A stretch of 64,000 bases of DNA from Rhea pennata (GCF_028389875.1 NC_084663.1:95903190-95967189), one strand, 5' to 3'. Numbered from the stretch's first letter, positions 1-12,467 are shown. The notes: generated by a model not told the origin, from the letters alone. Translations and numbers: made by a program.

Positions 1-619
1 TGCCAAAAATTGCAGCTGTCAAAAGCTGGATAGACTGAAAATACTTTCCCTCTATTTTAGTCACAAAAACCTTTCCCAGCTGATTCCTAGAGAGCCTAGG
101 ATGTTGCCTGGAAAGAAGCAGGTCATCTTGATATCTGGAAAAGGCGATTGCTTTTGGAACAAAAATAAGTATTCAAATGGTAGACTAAAAAGTGACTTTA
201 ACTAGCAAATAGGGAAAACTTCATCCCTGTCTGAGCTGCTTGATGGAGGGCTTGCAGCAGCTGTGTTTTGTGGTGAATAGGCAATGTGCTATAACTGCCT
301 TTTGCACGGAAATAGATGTTTGAGAGGCAGGAGGGAATCAGCTTTGCTGGTGCGTGTGGATGATAATGGCCAGCAGTCTTTAACTATGAGAGGGTCTGTG
401 TAAGGGAAAGGGCTAGAATAGGGAAAGAGAATATAAGATAAGAGAGTAAAACCTGTTTTGAATGAGTAGTATTTTCTAGCATATCCACTCTTGTTCAAAG
501 GCATAAACTCAATCTCCCAATTTATTTTATAATAAGAAATTAGTACCCTTGAAGTTCTTTAGCTGAACAGAGATTTGTTGTAGTTGTGTTTTCTCTACTA
601 TCTCAGAATATCAGATTAG
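1..619. other. Non-coding AT-rich sequence
   Basis: I see no gene, recognisable repeat family or RNA gene here. The only sizeable open frame (289-504, minus, 71 codons) has no splice or domain support and is within what chance gives in DNA of this composition. Confidence 0.6.
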
Positions 620-775
620 AATAAACAAAAAGATCTGATTTCTGTATTGGTTGATGCTTCAGGGAAAGACAAGGAAACAAAACAAATGCCTTAACATAAT
701 AAACAAAAAGGTCTGATTTCTGTATTGGTTGATGCTTCAGGGAAAGACAAGGAAACAAAACGAATGCCTTGACAT
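620..775. repeat. 78-bp direct tandem duplication (two copies)
   Basis: Positions 620-697 and 698-775 are the same 78-bp unit, beginning AATAAACAAAAAG-like and ending CCTTRACAT. I count three differences (633/711, 684/762, 693/771). In all three the first copy has A and the second has G; one of them falls in a CpG of the second copy. The unit contains no open frame of note and I do not recognise it as a transposon. It looks like a local tandem duplication that has since diverged slightly. Confidence 0.92.
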
Positions 776-3700
776 AGTGCACCTGTATAAAGAGTGTAGG
801 GCTGTGTGCAAGAGAAACATTTCCCTGATTGCAAGGCTGATATGCTTGTGCAGTGAGACATGAAGTTTGACTATCATTATCTTATTTCAACCTTTACTGG
901 AGCCTATGGAGATGAAAACTTTAATGTAAATAAAATAATCCAACTTTTCTAGGCACTATTTCTCTAATTTTCAGAGGCAGGGAATCCTACAGGCTGCTTG
1001 CGTTCACTGCAAGTTCAAAACTGTTCTTTGCTTCACAAGTTGCTTTTACTGTAGCTGTCGGTTGAGGGATCAAGAGAAAGTCTTTGCTATCTGACCCAAT
1101 GCAATGTAAAACTTCGAGTACTTTGCAAGGACTAAAAGCTGTGTTACATGCTGTTTTTTAAAAACTCTGCATGTTAACTCGAAAGCATCTATGTTTTCTC
1201 TACAGATCAAAAGCACACGGTGTGACAGCCAGCATACCGCCTAGGTGCCAGCAAACATTTACACTGGGTAGAGTCTGTTGGATGTGAGCAGGGATAAAAG
1301 CAAGTGCAGCCCCTGCAGCGAGTCAGCCCCTGCAGATGGCAGCAGAACAGCACTGAACGCAGGGATGGAGCTGTGGCAATGCTCATATATACCTTGTTTA
1401 GCAGCATCCTAGCTCTCTCCTGAGATGGAAACTTTGCAGACATTTTCTACTAAATGTTTCTACAAAGTTGTAGAAGGAGGATTGCAGTAAATTCATACAT
1501 ACACACACACACCCCATATATGAAACTCCACACTTTGGAGTTCAACATTTGGCATTCTGGCATGGCAAAAAATAACACTTTGGAAGAAAGTGAATCATAA
1601 AAGAAAACAGTATATACTAATAATGTATTGTAGTGTGCTATCCACTGTGTGTCATGTTTTATTGTTCTAGCACGTAAATGCTGGAGGGGGAACTTGGATT
1701 GGGTGTGTAGTTTCCAGGAAGGCGTGTGTCTTAATTATTATTAATTGTTATGATGAATAGTTTCTGTTCTCAGACTGAGCTGATAAATGTTTTCTGAAAA
1801 GCAAAACAGTCTCAGTGATATACATGGAGAAAAACCTACTCCAAAAGTTGCTCTAATCTCATAATTAGTACTGTATTCTGGGAAGACCTTCAGCCAGCTG
1901 CTGAAGTGAGCTATGAGACTGCTTTACATGCCTTGCTTATGTGCCAAAATTTGATTCTGGATGTCCATTATGATTATTTATTATGGTGAGTGAATGTAAT
2001 CGTTATAGCAGGTTGAATAGGCCATTTATTGTATATAATAACTGTTGATTTTATTTGTTGATGTATTCTACTGTTAGTAAAAGCACCCACAGCAATGGAT
2101 CTGGTGTTCTGATATCAATCAAAATAAGACTGCTATAAGAGAAGGCTATTGCCCATGCAAAATAACCCCTTTTCAGCAGTAGTTTTATTATGTCTTTTTA
2201 ATACACATGCAGGTGGTAGTACATAACCTCTTGAAGCTGTGCAATTAAACAGTGCACTTAATGCTGTTTTCAGAATTCATGCCAGTATACCAATTTTACG
2301 TCTGCTGTTGTTTCTACTAGTGGTTTCTCACAGTCACCATAAAAGCTCAGCAAAAGGCAGTGTTCTATATAATGTGGTTTATTAGGCATATTGAACAATA
2401 ATACACAGATCAATGAACCTATGTGTAGCCAAATGCCTCTGTTATGGCTATACTACTTGCCAGCTTGAAAGCGAGCTCAGAATCGAGAGTTTGTTGCTGC
2501 TACTGTAAGGGTCAGCAGAATGAGTGCCTTGCTTTATGCTTACCAAACCTCATGCTGAACTGTAGAGTACTAGAAGACCATCTGAAGTTTTTTTTTCCTT
2601 CATTTTTTGAAAATGATTTTTTTAAATAAAAAGCTTCACCTAGCTCCTAAAATATTGCAGTACTGTCAAGTCAAAACAGTTGAGTAACTTTAGCCTAATG
2701 GAAGATGGAGGTGAAATCTCAGAAGTGACATTAATACAAATTTCCTGACTCAAGATGGTTTGATACTTAAGGCCCTCATAGTACTGAGGTTTCGTAATAA
2801 AAAGGGCAGATCATAATCCAAAACTTCAGCTGTAGTATGAGGAATGTACAGTTTAAATATCTAGGTTTGATTCAGGCTAGAGACTGGAAACGAGCACTCC
2901 ATCTCAGGAGAGTACCTGCTGGTTAAATGATATTGAAAGATGTATCACCCTCAGTCTTACCTGGCCGATCGTTTCCTGTTTTGCCTAAAATATTTGTGTT
3001 CATTTGAGTGGGAAGAGAATGACTATCTCCACTGGTGAGGGCACTCCTTAGGATTTGGGACATCTGAATTTGAATGTTAGTTCCAAAAAAATACTTCAAA
3101 ATTTGTTTTTAAGGGAACAGGTCAACAGAAAAGAGTTCCACTCCAGGTTCCACTTTAACACCACATATTAGCTGATAGTTGGGCATTTCTTTTGGAAAGA
3201 GATTTGGTTCAAGAGGATCCTTCTGCAGAAGTTTAGCTCTGATTCATACCACAGAAACTATCAGAAGCCATCTTAGCTTATGGAAGTGGAATCACCGAAA
3301 CATACGTTCAGTCACAAAAATGTGAAGATTTTAATTCTTTGAGCTTAGTCCTTTACTGTTATTTACAAATGGCCATCAGATTGGAGGGTGGGGAGGAGGC
3401 TGAATTGTCTTTGACTGAATGGAGCATTAAGTAGCCAAGCCTTGACAGGTTGTTTCGGAAGCATTTCTAAAGCAATTTTCCCTTCTGTATTCCCCTCATT
3501 TATTATAGTCACTAGACTTGAAATATGTTCCTTGAGCACTGTTAGAAGTTAGCCAGATTTCATTTTGGAGACTGGGCGCTCATGGAGACCACTTGGGTCA
3601 CGTCCACGTATTTGGTCAGCTGCATGCTTTGTTGATCACGTACTGCATTAGCTTGACTGAAGCAATTTCTCATCCAGAAACCACTTACCACGTTAGCACA

Positions 3701-4338
3701 ATTCTAAGAGAACAAGCCAATATGGCATTTTGCAAAGACTGGTGAGCTAGGTGTGCCACAGTATGCAGATAACATGTAGATGATATTCCTGTAATTTGGT
3801 CTGCAGTGCAAGAATCCTGGCTAATGTGAAGTTTTATTTGTACGGTGTCATTATGTGAGTAAAGTTGATTGGATGCAGGAGGCTGGGAAGAAGAATACTA
3901 ACAATTTCTAGTAAAGTATTTGTCAGATGGGCCACTAGGAGAGGTTGGCTGCAGGGTCAGTGAGGCAAGGAGTGAGGAAAGGGAACATCAGGGTTAATGC
4001 TGTGAAAGTTTCCATGAGGACAACAGGACCTCCTTGAGTATTTGCCATTTCCAGAAGACTTCAGGGTAACTCCTGTGCATTGTTTCTTCCTGGGTAACGA
4101 CTATGAACAGGAGTATTGTAGGTTATGCAGGATTGCAAAGGACCTTAAGAGAACACTTAGGCATCCTCTGTGAGTCGAGGCAGATTGATTCTGCCTCCTC
4201 TGCAAGTTGGAGAAGTGTGTCCTAAACTAGAACAGCAATATAGCAGGCACTGAGCTGAATGGAAGCTGTATACAGAATAGCTGTCAGTGGTTTGTCACCG
4301 AAGGCAAATTAGTTCAATTTCTGCAGGGCATGTTCTGG

Positions 4339-4342
<4 letters not shown>
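776..4342. other. Non-coding AT-rich sequence, no gene recognised
   Basis: About 3.6 kb with no recognisable gene or repeat apart from a short CA run near 1497-1513. Open frames are short (61-78 codons) and scattered on both strands. A good minus-strand splice donor-like site (CGGCCAG then GTAAGA, read on the minus strand) occurs near 2965. I cannot pair it with a convincing acceptor and exon. Confidence 0.55.

Positions 4343-4374
<32 letters not shown>
4343..4374. repeat. Poly(T) tract, 32 nt
   Basis: An uninterrupted run of 32 T. It could be the poly(A) tail of a minus-strand retrocopy or a simple homopolymer expansion. No retrocopy body is recognised next to it. Confidence 0.9.
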
Positions 4375-4377
<3 letters not shown>

Positions 4378-4774
4378 GAAGATGTTAAATTTGCAGCTAG
4401 ATGTTAAACTTTCTGAGCTCAAAAGAACTGGAGGTAGGTTGAAAATGAAATACAGCTTGAGAATTATGAAAACTGTGTACATGATGGAGAGATGGCATAG
4501 GATGGAAGAAAAGAGGAAAAATGAAATTCAGAAGGACGAATATGAGGTACCTACCCTCGAGTAGCAATGACGAATTGCACAAATGTAGGATGAGGGAGTA
4601 ACTCAATGGGTATAACACCTAGATGGAAATAAATCTAGTTCATCCTACAGAGAGGATGCAGGGAATGAAAATGTTTCAAAAGCAGCACATGAGTCAATGC
4701 CGCTAGAAAGAGTCAAACATGTTACCAAAGTATACAGTAAAAGGGGTTACAGCCTACTAGACGTGTGAGGCAAT

Positions 4775-5235
4775 ACCTCTGTTCTGCTCAGCATTACTCT
4801 GTCTCAGCACTCTGGAATAGTGTGATCAGTTCTGCACAGAGTGTTTCAGGAAAGACGTATCAACGGGAGAGAGCTCAGAAGAGAGCACTGAGATTTGGCA
4901 AATGTGACCTGTGAAAGAAGATCGAACAAATTGATAGTGTTTAGCTGAGAAAACAGGGTTTCCCTTAATTAAAGCAGGAGCATGCTCTTGAAATCTGCAA
5001 GTGGCTCTTGTAGGGAGGAGGCAAACAATCTGTTCTGTGTCTGTGGTGGATAAGGGAAGAGCTGATGGATCTGAATTGCAGAAGCAGAGATTTGGGTAAG
5101 GTGTTATGATAAATCTCTGCTGATTAAGATGGAAAAGGATGGGAACACCCTGTGTTCACCAGAAAGCTCTGTGTGCTCTCTGAGCAACTGCACTCTCTGC
5201 AATTGGAGATCTTTAAGAACAGACTAATGCCTGTG
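4775..5235 (+). mobile_element. Ancient CR1 LINE remnant, copy D (reverse transcriptase 3' part)
   Basis: The order of phrases matches the C-terminal part of CR1 ORF2 as known from amniotes. First comes a GTGTGATCAGTTCTG-type segment (near 4820), then GAGAGAGCTCAGAAGAGAGC (near 4866). A stretch resembling 'GGAGGAGGCAAACAATCT..TTCTGTG' follows at about 5016, and finally TTGGAGATCTTTAAGAACAG (5203-5222). All are in plus orientation. Reading frames are broken throughout, so this is a dead, old fragment. Both ends are approximate. The assignment rests on remembered consensus wording, not on an alignment. Confidence 0.68.
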
Positions 5236-5690
5236 AAGAATGACACAAGAAACCTATGATCATACTGCTATAGTGTTTCCATGGGCTGCCTTGATCATAT
5301 TTTTATTGGCAAATTGTCTCAATCTTTCCCTGTTTTTTAAACTTTGTGGGCTTTCTTTTCATTTGCACACACACCTTTGTACTAGCCCCATCCATCTCAA
5401 CTGTCAGGATGTTTCCTGCATAGCTGTCTAATGCTACTTGCTCACTCTTCCCCAGCTATCCAGCCTGTGAATAATTCCATGAGAAGGTATTTATTTGCTC
5501 TAGGATCTTAGGTAATTTTGCTTTTTACCTTGTAACCCTCTAGAATAATGTGTAGATTGGAGATGTACAAATAGGGGGAGATGGGAGTCCACAGCTTGCT
5601 GCAGCTCAGTGGACATTGAGAATGCCTCTAAAGCAGGATTTTTGCAGTGGCAGGGATTTGCTAAGTGTATACTTTCTGCCCCGTTTCCCC
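5236..5690. other. Non-coding sequence before the CpG island
   Basis: Transition from AT-rich sequence towards the GC-rich island. The overlapping open frames that start here on both strands run into the island and look like composition artefacts. No gene is recognised. Confidence 0.5.
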
Positions 5691-5699
5691 AGGTTGGCT

Positions 5700-6270
5700 C
5701 AATATGCAGGTTGGGACACGTGCTGTGCTTTGGGCCCTGCCAGTAACCGTGGGGCAGCACTGCGTGGCCTCAGGGCTCCCCTCACGGAGAGGGCACAGTC
5801 GAACGAGGGAGCGGGGCTCCTGCAGCTCCAGACTGACCTCTTTACTCATGCTGTCGGCGAGCTGGGGGGGGGTGGGGGAAGAAGGGGGAAATGACGAAAA
5901 ATAACCAAATATGCCGCGGCAAGGCTGGGGACGGGCGGGCCGCGGCCTGCGCCGCCAGGGGGCGCTGCCGGCCAAGGGAGGCGGCGCGGCGCGGCGCTGC
6001 CCTTTCGGGGCGGGCGGGCCGCGGGGCCGCCCGGGGCCCGGAGCCAGCCGCATAGGCGGGCAGGGTGCGCTCGCATCGGCGGCGGGGCGCCTCGGAAGGC
6101 GCTGCTCGCGCCCCTAAGGCGGCTGCAACGCCGGGCTCGGGCCTGGGGGCGGCCGTTGGGGGCCAACCGGAAGCCTCCCCCCCCCCCCCCTTCACCCGCC
6201 ATGTTGGGCCCAGGCTAAGCCTGAAATGGCGGCGGGGGCCTCAGGGCGGCTGTTGCTGCCCCTAGGGCTG
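5700..6270. promoter_or_regulatory. CpG island promoter
   Basis: GC content and CpG density rise sharply above the AT-rich surroundings, with the core at about 5911-6250. Sites visible by eye include an E-box CACGTG (5717-5722) and an Sp1-type GGGGCGGGCGGG (6007-6018). There is also an ETS/GABPA-type ACCGGAAGC (6166-6174) and a YY1-type AAATGGCGGC (6224-6233). No TATA box is evident. This combination is typical of broad, housekeeping-type vertebrate promoters. An ETS site followed within about 60 bp by a sense-strand YY1 site suggests plus-strand transcription, but a divergent promoter is also possible. A 14-nt C run (6177-6190) lies inside the island. Confidence 0.82.
5949..5967 (+). promoter_or_regulatory. 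CTCF-like binding site
   Basis: The 19-mer GCGCCGCCAGGGGGCGCTG matches the well-known CTCF core (CCASYAGRKGGCRS type) across its invariant centre, CCAGGGGGCGCT. It differs from the common vertebrate consensus only at flanking or tolerant positions. It sits at the upstream edge of the CpG island core, a usual place for CTCF at promoters and domain boundaries. Occupancy cannot be read from sequence. Confidence 0.7.
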
Positions 6271-6318
6271 GTAGAGCCCTCACCTGCTATTCAGCCTGAA
6301 AGCAGATGGGTGCGATGA
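6226..6318 (+). CDS. Possible first coding exon (start of an unidentified protein)
   Basis: An ATG at 6226 has G at -3 and G at +4 (a strong Kozak context) and lies within the YY1-like AAATGGCGGC, an arrangement common at vertebrate housekeeping genes. The last in-frame stop upstream is at 6115, and no earlier in-frame ATG follows it. The frame begins MAAGASGRLLLPLGL, an Ala/Leu/Arg-rich start that would suit a mitochondrial or secretory leader, and stays open for 30 codons to TGA at 6316. A GTAGAG after codon 15 (6271) could be a splice donor but is weak because it lacks G at +5. I do not recognise the protein. The alternative is an untranslated first exon. A competing minus-strand ATG at 6202 runs straight into a poly-glycine homopolymer and is less convincing. 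Confidence 0.25.
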   Translation: MAAGASGRLLLPLGLVEPSPAIQPESRWVR

Positions 6319-9300
6319 GCTGCCCCATTTTCAGCATAAAGAAGAGAAAGCCGTGGGCATTGGCTGGAGGGGGGGCAATAATTTCCTGAGAAACCTTTTC
6401 CGGAGAGATAGGGAATGACCTGCTTGCTGTGTTTGTAGTGGTTTGCAGGTAGCTGAAGTTGCTGCCTGGGAGGTTGAGATGAGGGGTGGGAAAACCTTTG
6501 GGGCCTCTTTGCTTTTCTGAGGCTTAAAGAAGGTTTGCAAAGGCAAAGGGTGTGGATGCTTTATGAACAGTACTTAATAAGTGATACATATTTGTCAATC
6601 TTAAGTCCAGACACGCACAGATACTGTGTTACTTGACCTTAGAATGAGGATGGACTAAATGGTTTCTTGGTCACCATTTCTAGCCTTTTTTTGTCTTTTC
6701 TGAATACCCAAAGCTTCAGTCCCATGTTCTGATTAGGCATTCAAACTTTGCAGGAACTATTGAAGACTGTAGTTAATACATAGTTGTAGTTTTAGGTACT
6801 TAAAAACCTTTTTATGCCTTTTGGTTATAGATATTTATGTTTTCTTTTGGAAATGAGGTTTAGAGTAACCTTTAGGTGAATCTGAAAACTTGGTCATTGA
6901 TGGAGTGAATCTGCTTTGCTTACCCACCACCTTGCACTCAAATTTTTCCTACTCAGCCTCCCAGCTGCTTGCCATATGAGTTACGACCACCTCAAGTGCA
7001 AGGTGGCATGATCATCTGTATCATTCAACATTAAGAGAAGATGTAAGGGGTTGAAATACTTTCTTATATGAACCTTTCCAAGTACTATCACCTCCTCAGG
7101 GGCTGTGAGTAAAACCTCAAGGTTTTTGTCTTTTTGCTTTATGGCTTTGCTACATTTTGTCTTGGGAAAACTAGCAGGATGTGTACTGCATGTCTTCTGA
7201 AACAGGATTCTGCACTGCAGGAAAATCTTTTGCTTTGTGCGACACACTGTTCTCAAAGTGCTGAACTGTTATCCACCAGCAGTGAGGGTTTTCCCTTTCT
7301 CTCTGGTGCGATGGAAATGAAAGGAAGCATTTTGCTATTAATGCATTTTCAACTATATTTAATATGAATAATAATGATCTCATTAAGGGCTGACAAACCT
7401 GTCCTTTTTAAAAGTTTTATTTTAACGGGGTGATTTGAATATCCATAGATAAATTGAATGCCAGCATTTGAGTGAGTACAAATTTGTAGGTAATTAAAAC
7501 CAGGATTAGTGAGAGAAGAGGTGGAAAATGAAGGTCAGATGCAAACCACTGCAGGTCAGGCACCATCACTTTCGCTTTCACATTACTGTTGGTCAGAACA
7601 AAGTTTCTAACACTACTAATCAGAAAAATGTTTCTAATAGTTTGGCTCACGGCAGGTCATTTTTAAGCACAGCCTTATCGCAATGGTTTAATGATAAATT
7701 CTCTCACTTTTAACTAAAGATTTAAACATCTACTGAATGTCTTGCTAACTTAATGAGAATGTCATTTGGACACCTAAAATATATGCAAGGAATTTGATTT
7801 ATTTTAGAAAAAAATCTTATTTTCTGTGTTATGTTGTAAGCAGGTTTATGTTCTTCTAAATTCATTTGTGTTTTCCTGATGGATAGTAATTTAAGTGTTA
7901 TTTCATGTGAGTTCTTGCGCACAGCCTATTTAATCTTCTGGTGTCCATTCTGTATGGATTGAGAGAAATGGATTCAATTCAATGTGGATTAAGATGGAAC
8001 TGTTATTCTTGAAATAAATAAAATGCTTGAGGAAACATGCTAAACTTGTGCAGTGCTCAAGGAATGAGATCATTGTTCATGAGAAAAGCCTAGGATTTAG
8101 AATTTGTTTCAACTGCTCGTTGACCACTGCAGTCCACAACTGGAGACTTTCCTGTAATATATTCAAACCAAATGCAAGGAAATGGAAAACTTGCTTGCTT
8201 TCACATCGGGCAATAAGGAGTTTTACTACTTTCTAGCAACATGGAACACCATTCATGTAAGTTTATTCTGTTTTAATGCTCCATTATAGTACTACTGCCC
8301 GCCTAATGGCTTTGAAATTCTGAGCAGACCAATTTTTTTCTAGAATATTTTTCCAATTAAATGGACATCTATGTGATTTGTGAATGAAGAACTATTTCAG
8401 CAGGGAGTTATTTTACTACTGTGCAGAACTGGCAGAACTTGCAAAATAAGGTCTAATGTTAGGACTATGTAGATGACAGGCCCTTTTCAATTTGAGCGAG
8501 GGCTGCTTGTGGGCAGACATTGGGAGATGGTGGAAGAAACTGTACTTTGTGCTCCAAGTGAAATAATTACTAAGCATCACCAAAATCCTGCCTCGTGTTG
8601 AATCTCTCCTAGCTGCTGGGTCAACAGTGATGTGAACTGGTAAAAGTAGGATTTTAATAGAGGCAGTAATGGAAAAGCATAAAGTACAGGTATCAAGACC
8701 AACCAAAAGGGAAAATGTAGAGCCTGACAAGCTGTTTAGTTGCCCTCTCTGAGAAGGAGTGAAGGACTCCTTAGTTTCTCAGTGATTCATACAGATCAAT
8801 ACGGACTTGAACTTTTATGGTCACAGTATGTGCATTGGCTTTGAGGCATCCTGGCTCTCAACCAACTTGGTGCTGTTTTGGTTCCCATAATTACTGAGTC
8901 TGTTGGCTGCCGGTGGCTGTTCTGGTAACCAAAGATTAATGAAATGCAGAGATTGCCTGGCTGTTAACCTTTTTCTGAGCTTTACCAAAGATGTAGAAAG
9001 GTGTTTAAGAGCCACAGTGGGGCCTTACATCGTTGAAGGACTCAGCAATTTTGCTAGAATCTTTGGTGGTTCTGTGAGGTGTGTGTGGTCATTTTCTAAA
9101 AATAGCACATATATTTCCCTGGGTGCCAAAGGCTCATCCTATAGCTTAACAGGGAAGGGGGGGAAAGTTAGACTCCAGCAGAGTTCTTGAGCTCTTAAGG
9201 AATGAAAGAGTAAGAGGCTACTATTTTTCTTTGCTTCTGATATCTACAGTTCTGTGGTGACAAACTCATTCCAGTTCTGTTTGAAGCAGGTGAACCCTGA

Positions 9301-12300
9301 TTTCTCTTGATTAATTCTTGGCAGGAAAAAATGGTAAATGGAGGGTGCATATTGTCACTGTGGTAGGTGGGAGATAACTGGGGGGCAGAGAGGTAAAAAG
9401 CTGCAGAGCTTCCTCTGAACTACTTCTGATTCCTCAATTTTGTGCTGCAAAATAAACAGCCTTCCAGGCAGCGGCTAGAGGGGATGAACAGCAGTAGGCA
9501 CTCCACTGCTCATTGCCTAGACTTGTCAGTGAAAAGTTTCCTGCCCTTGCATCACTTCATAGCCTCAGGGTGGCAATTTTCTCTGAATGGCCTTCAGCCC
9601 GCAGCCTGTCAGGGTCAGATCTGTTTGTAGCTGCCAGGTTTCTCACCTGACCCATTCACCATTCCTTACCTGTTTGGGAGCACAATTGGATGCTGGTTGT
9701 GTAGCCACAAGGTGAATTCCCCTCCTTCCCCAAAGGTCACGAACCGGAGCTGGCAAGCAGTAGGCCTGGGCTGGGGGACTTAAAGCTTACGAGAAGCCCT
9801 TTTGAGAGGTGTCTTTACGGGGTAGCACAAGATGGGCGTTTAAAGTGGGCAGCTTCCATTGTCAGGGTGCAAAGGTGAGTGTAACCAGTTTGCACACGTT
9901 AGGCTGCTGAGAGTGAAAAGGCTGCAGGGATGGCAGCAAAACAGAGTGGAAGAACTGGAGTGGTGCTTCTGAGGGAATGGGCCCTGCAGGAGGTGCACCC
10001 ACTCCCTCTCTTCTGGCAGGCTTTTAAACCTGCCTCATATCGTTCAGAAACTCTGCAGATTCCTTCTGGATTAGCTGTGCATTTATGCCTGTGTGATGAT
10101 TTCCATATGTACCTCATTGGAAAATAACAAATAATGATTAACTACTTTATTTTTAGACTTACTTATTATGTGAAAGGCTATGAATATCAGCCTTTAAGAT
10201 GCAACTGGCATGAAGGGCTTAAAAAGCATAACGGAAGACTCTTTGTAGCTTGTCTGGTGTTTCCATGCGTTGTGCTGTATATAGCAGTGTGCACTTACGA
10301 GAAAATGAGAGTTAGAAACTAAGGATGTTTCCTTGTGGTCATACATAGTTTGCAGTAATTCCAGCTCAGTGAATTTCCCTGCAGATAAAGGAGAGGTTGA
10401 GTCCTATGACTTTACTTCTTTTATTGTTTTAAAATTGCTACTGCTATTGTTATAAGTGCTTGGAAAGCAAGAGTAGAACATTATTAGAAATTTGTCCCTT
10501 GGGGCATGTCTTTTAAGTATTACCAATAGAAAGGAGGTGGTTGGGGGAGGGAAGCATTTATCCTGAAACAGCAAGGATAGAAAATGTGTTGTATTTTTTT
10601 TCTTTCTCCTTTCCCCCCAAGTAACACACTACCAAATGTACAACCTTACGCCCCTTCACTGTTGCAGGAAATGAATGGTATTTTACCTAGCAGAAGATTT
10701 CTTTAACTCCCCTCTCACCTCTCTTATTGGTGTTTTGGCAGTATTTTATGCCTCTAATAATTCTTACAGCATTAGGCGTAATAGTCTGCAGTTGAACCCA
10801 TTCAAACATGGCAAATATTTATGGATATTGTGAACAGGGAGCTAGTTTTTGGCTTTTTAGCATTCTCTCTTCTAGCAGTTTATTATTGCAGAGTACCTAC
10901 AAAGAGAGCTTTCTCACTGGCAATTCATATAAAACATATTTTTCTGGCTTTTTGCTTTGAGATCCCACAAAATGGGTTCCTAGCAGCCCTCCAGCTGTAA
11001 AAGTTGCCATTAGGTTTCTGACAGGCTTGTGGGATTGAAGTTGAAAGGAAGAAAAGAATAGGCTAGAAGGTAGGAGGAGGAGAAAAGGAAAGGAGAAAGG
11101 AGAGACCTGTCCTGTTGCTTTCATGGTTCTTTAACTGAATTCAGTCTTGTAACCTCAAACCATTTTTGACTGTTGATGTTACGGTAAACCTATGCAAAAG
11201 GTTATCTGCCTTCTGGCTCCAAGAAGTTTCTGTTAGATGCCTGAGTAAAACCTTCCAAGAGCTTTGTGCTGGCTTGTGGTGAATAGTGTCATCCTCATTC
11301 CTCATTTCCCAGTAGAGCAGTGCTTTCCCAGGTGAAAACCTTTTCTGCCATTCCATTTGTTTGTCAAATTGATTTCCATTTATTCTCTATTCCCCCCCCC
11401 CCTCCCGAGGACTAGAAATTCTAATTAAAGAAATATTTGATTATTTTGCTCATTTGGATTACTGAATCTGCAACCTTGTTCTAGGTGCCGTACAAAAAGG
11501 TTTTTTGTCAGGTTCTTTCAAATCTTCAATCTGTGAAGTATTTTTTGCAAGCCTTTTTCCTGTGAAAAGATGATTTTCCCAGTACTGAGAGTAGAAAAGG
11601 CCAGCACCTCAGAAATTTCGAAATAAGTACAGAGTGTTTGGAATAGCTTTAGGTTTTTCTGCTCCTCCTTCCTCTGTGTAAAGGTTTGCTAGTTTTAATT
11701 ATGAGCCCTGGAGGTGCCTCTTGAGGTTTGCGGCATCTGGAGCACGGTGCAATGATCTGTTCTGCATGAGACATGCAAATAAGGAGCAGCTTTAGCTTCC
11801 TCCCTATTCCTGATGGTATCTTTGTCTGTTCTCTGTGCATGCTGTGCCTCATCAGCACAGACAGATGTGTACTTACTTGCCTCAACATGATGCACAAGTT
11901 TTCAAACTCCCTCAGTTTTTAAAGCAGAGGGATGGATTCTCTTCTCTACATGGCTTCAGTGGTCAGGAATTTCAGAATTAATATGTTCCAACTGGATAAA
12001 CCCAAGTGAATCAAGCAGCTACCTATAGTAGGGGAGAGATGATTGGAGCTGGAATGGTTTACTCATTGTTAATATGTGTGGATGATATTCTTCATAGTTT
12101 GGTGTTTTCATTCTCACTTCCCAGTCCCCTCTATTGCCTTGTATATTACTGAAGATGGCTCTCTGAATGGAGCAGCTGTGCTATCTGCCTCTAATATTAT
12201 TCTAGTCCTCACTGTTTTGGGATAAATTTCATAAAGTGTATTGCACATACAAACATTTAATTGAACAAGTGGGAAGCCTTGCCAGTTAAAAAATCTTTGC

Positions 12301-12449
12301 AAATGATAAGCAGTGTCCAATTTCCATTCCAATCATTACTTCAGGGCTTTAAAATATGTGTGAGTTCATGTAGCAAAGGCTGATGGTATATTTGGGGCAG
12401 ATGGCTTGGATCTGCAGAGAAGAAATGGAAGTAGTTTTTACTATAAATG
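6319..12449. other. Non-coding sequence, intron-like or intergenic
   Basis: About 6.1 kb with no recognised exon, repeat family or RNA gene. The longest open frames (8416-8730 minus, 104 codons; 8903-9190 plus, 95 codons) lack convincing splice borders and known motifs. A good acceptor-like TTTATTTTTAG (ending 10158) precedes an open plus-strand frame, but no usable donor follows. A 12-nt C run ends near 11403. Confidence 0.5.
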
Positions 12450-12467
12450 TTTTTTTTTTTTTTTTTT
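12450..12467. repeat. Poly(T) tract, 18 nt
   Basis: An uninterrupted run of T about 220 bp upstream of CR1 copy A. No attached retrocopy is recognised. Confidence 0.85.

Noticed and set aside
5661-6202. Several overlapping Pro/Ala/Arg-rich frames in the CpG island, including a minus-strand ATG at 6202
   Set aside because: GC-rich DNA has few stops and both strands are open in several frames. The minus ATG runs into a C14/G14 homopolymer. A spliced minus-strand gene cannot be excluded, but no donor was convincing.
8222-8257. Possible 20-nt microexon between TACTTTCTAG and GTAAGT
   Set aside because: Splice sites look good but the interval is too short to judge without transcripts.
8903-9190. 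95-codon plus-strand frame beginning MAAGG
   Set aside because: AT-rich surroundings, no promoter and no recognisable domain; consistent with chance.
10159-10250. Open plus-strand stretch after a good acceptor (TTTATTTTTAG)
   Set aside because: No credible donor follows before the frame closes, and the peptide matches nothing I know.
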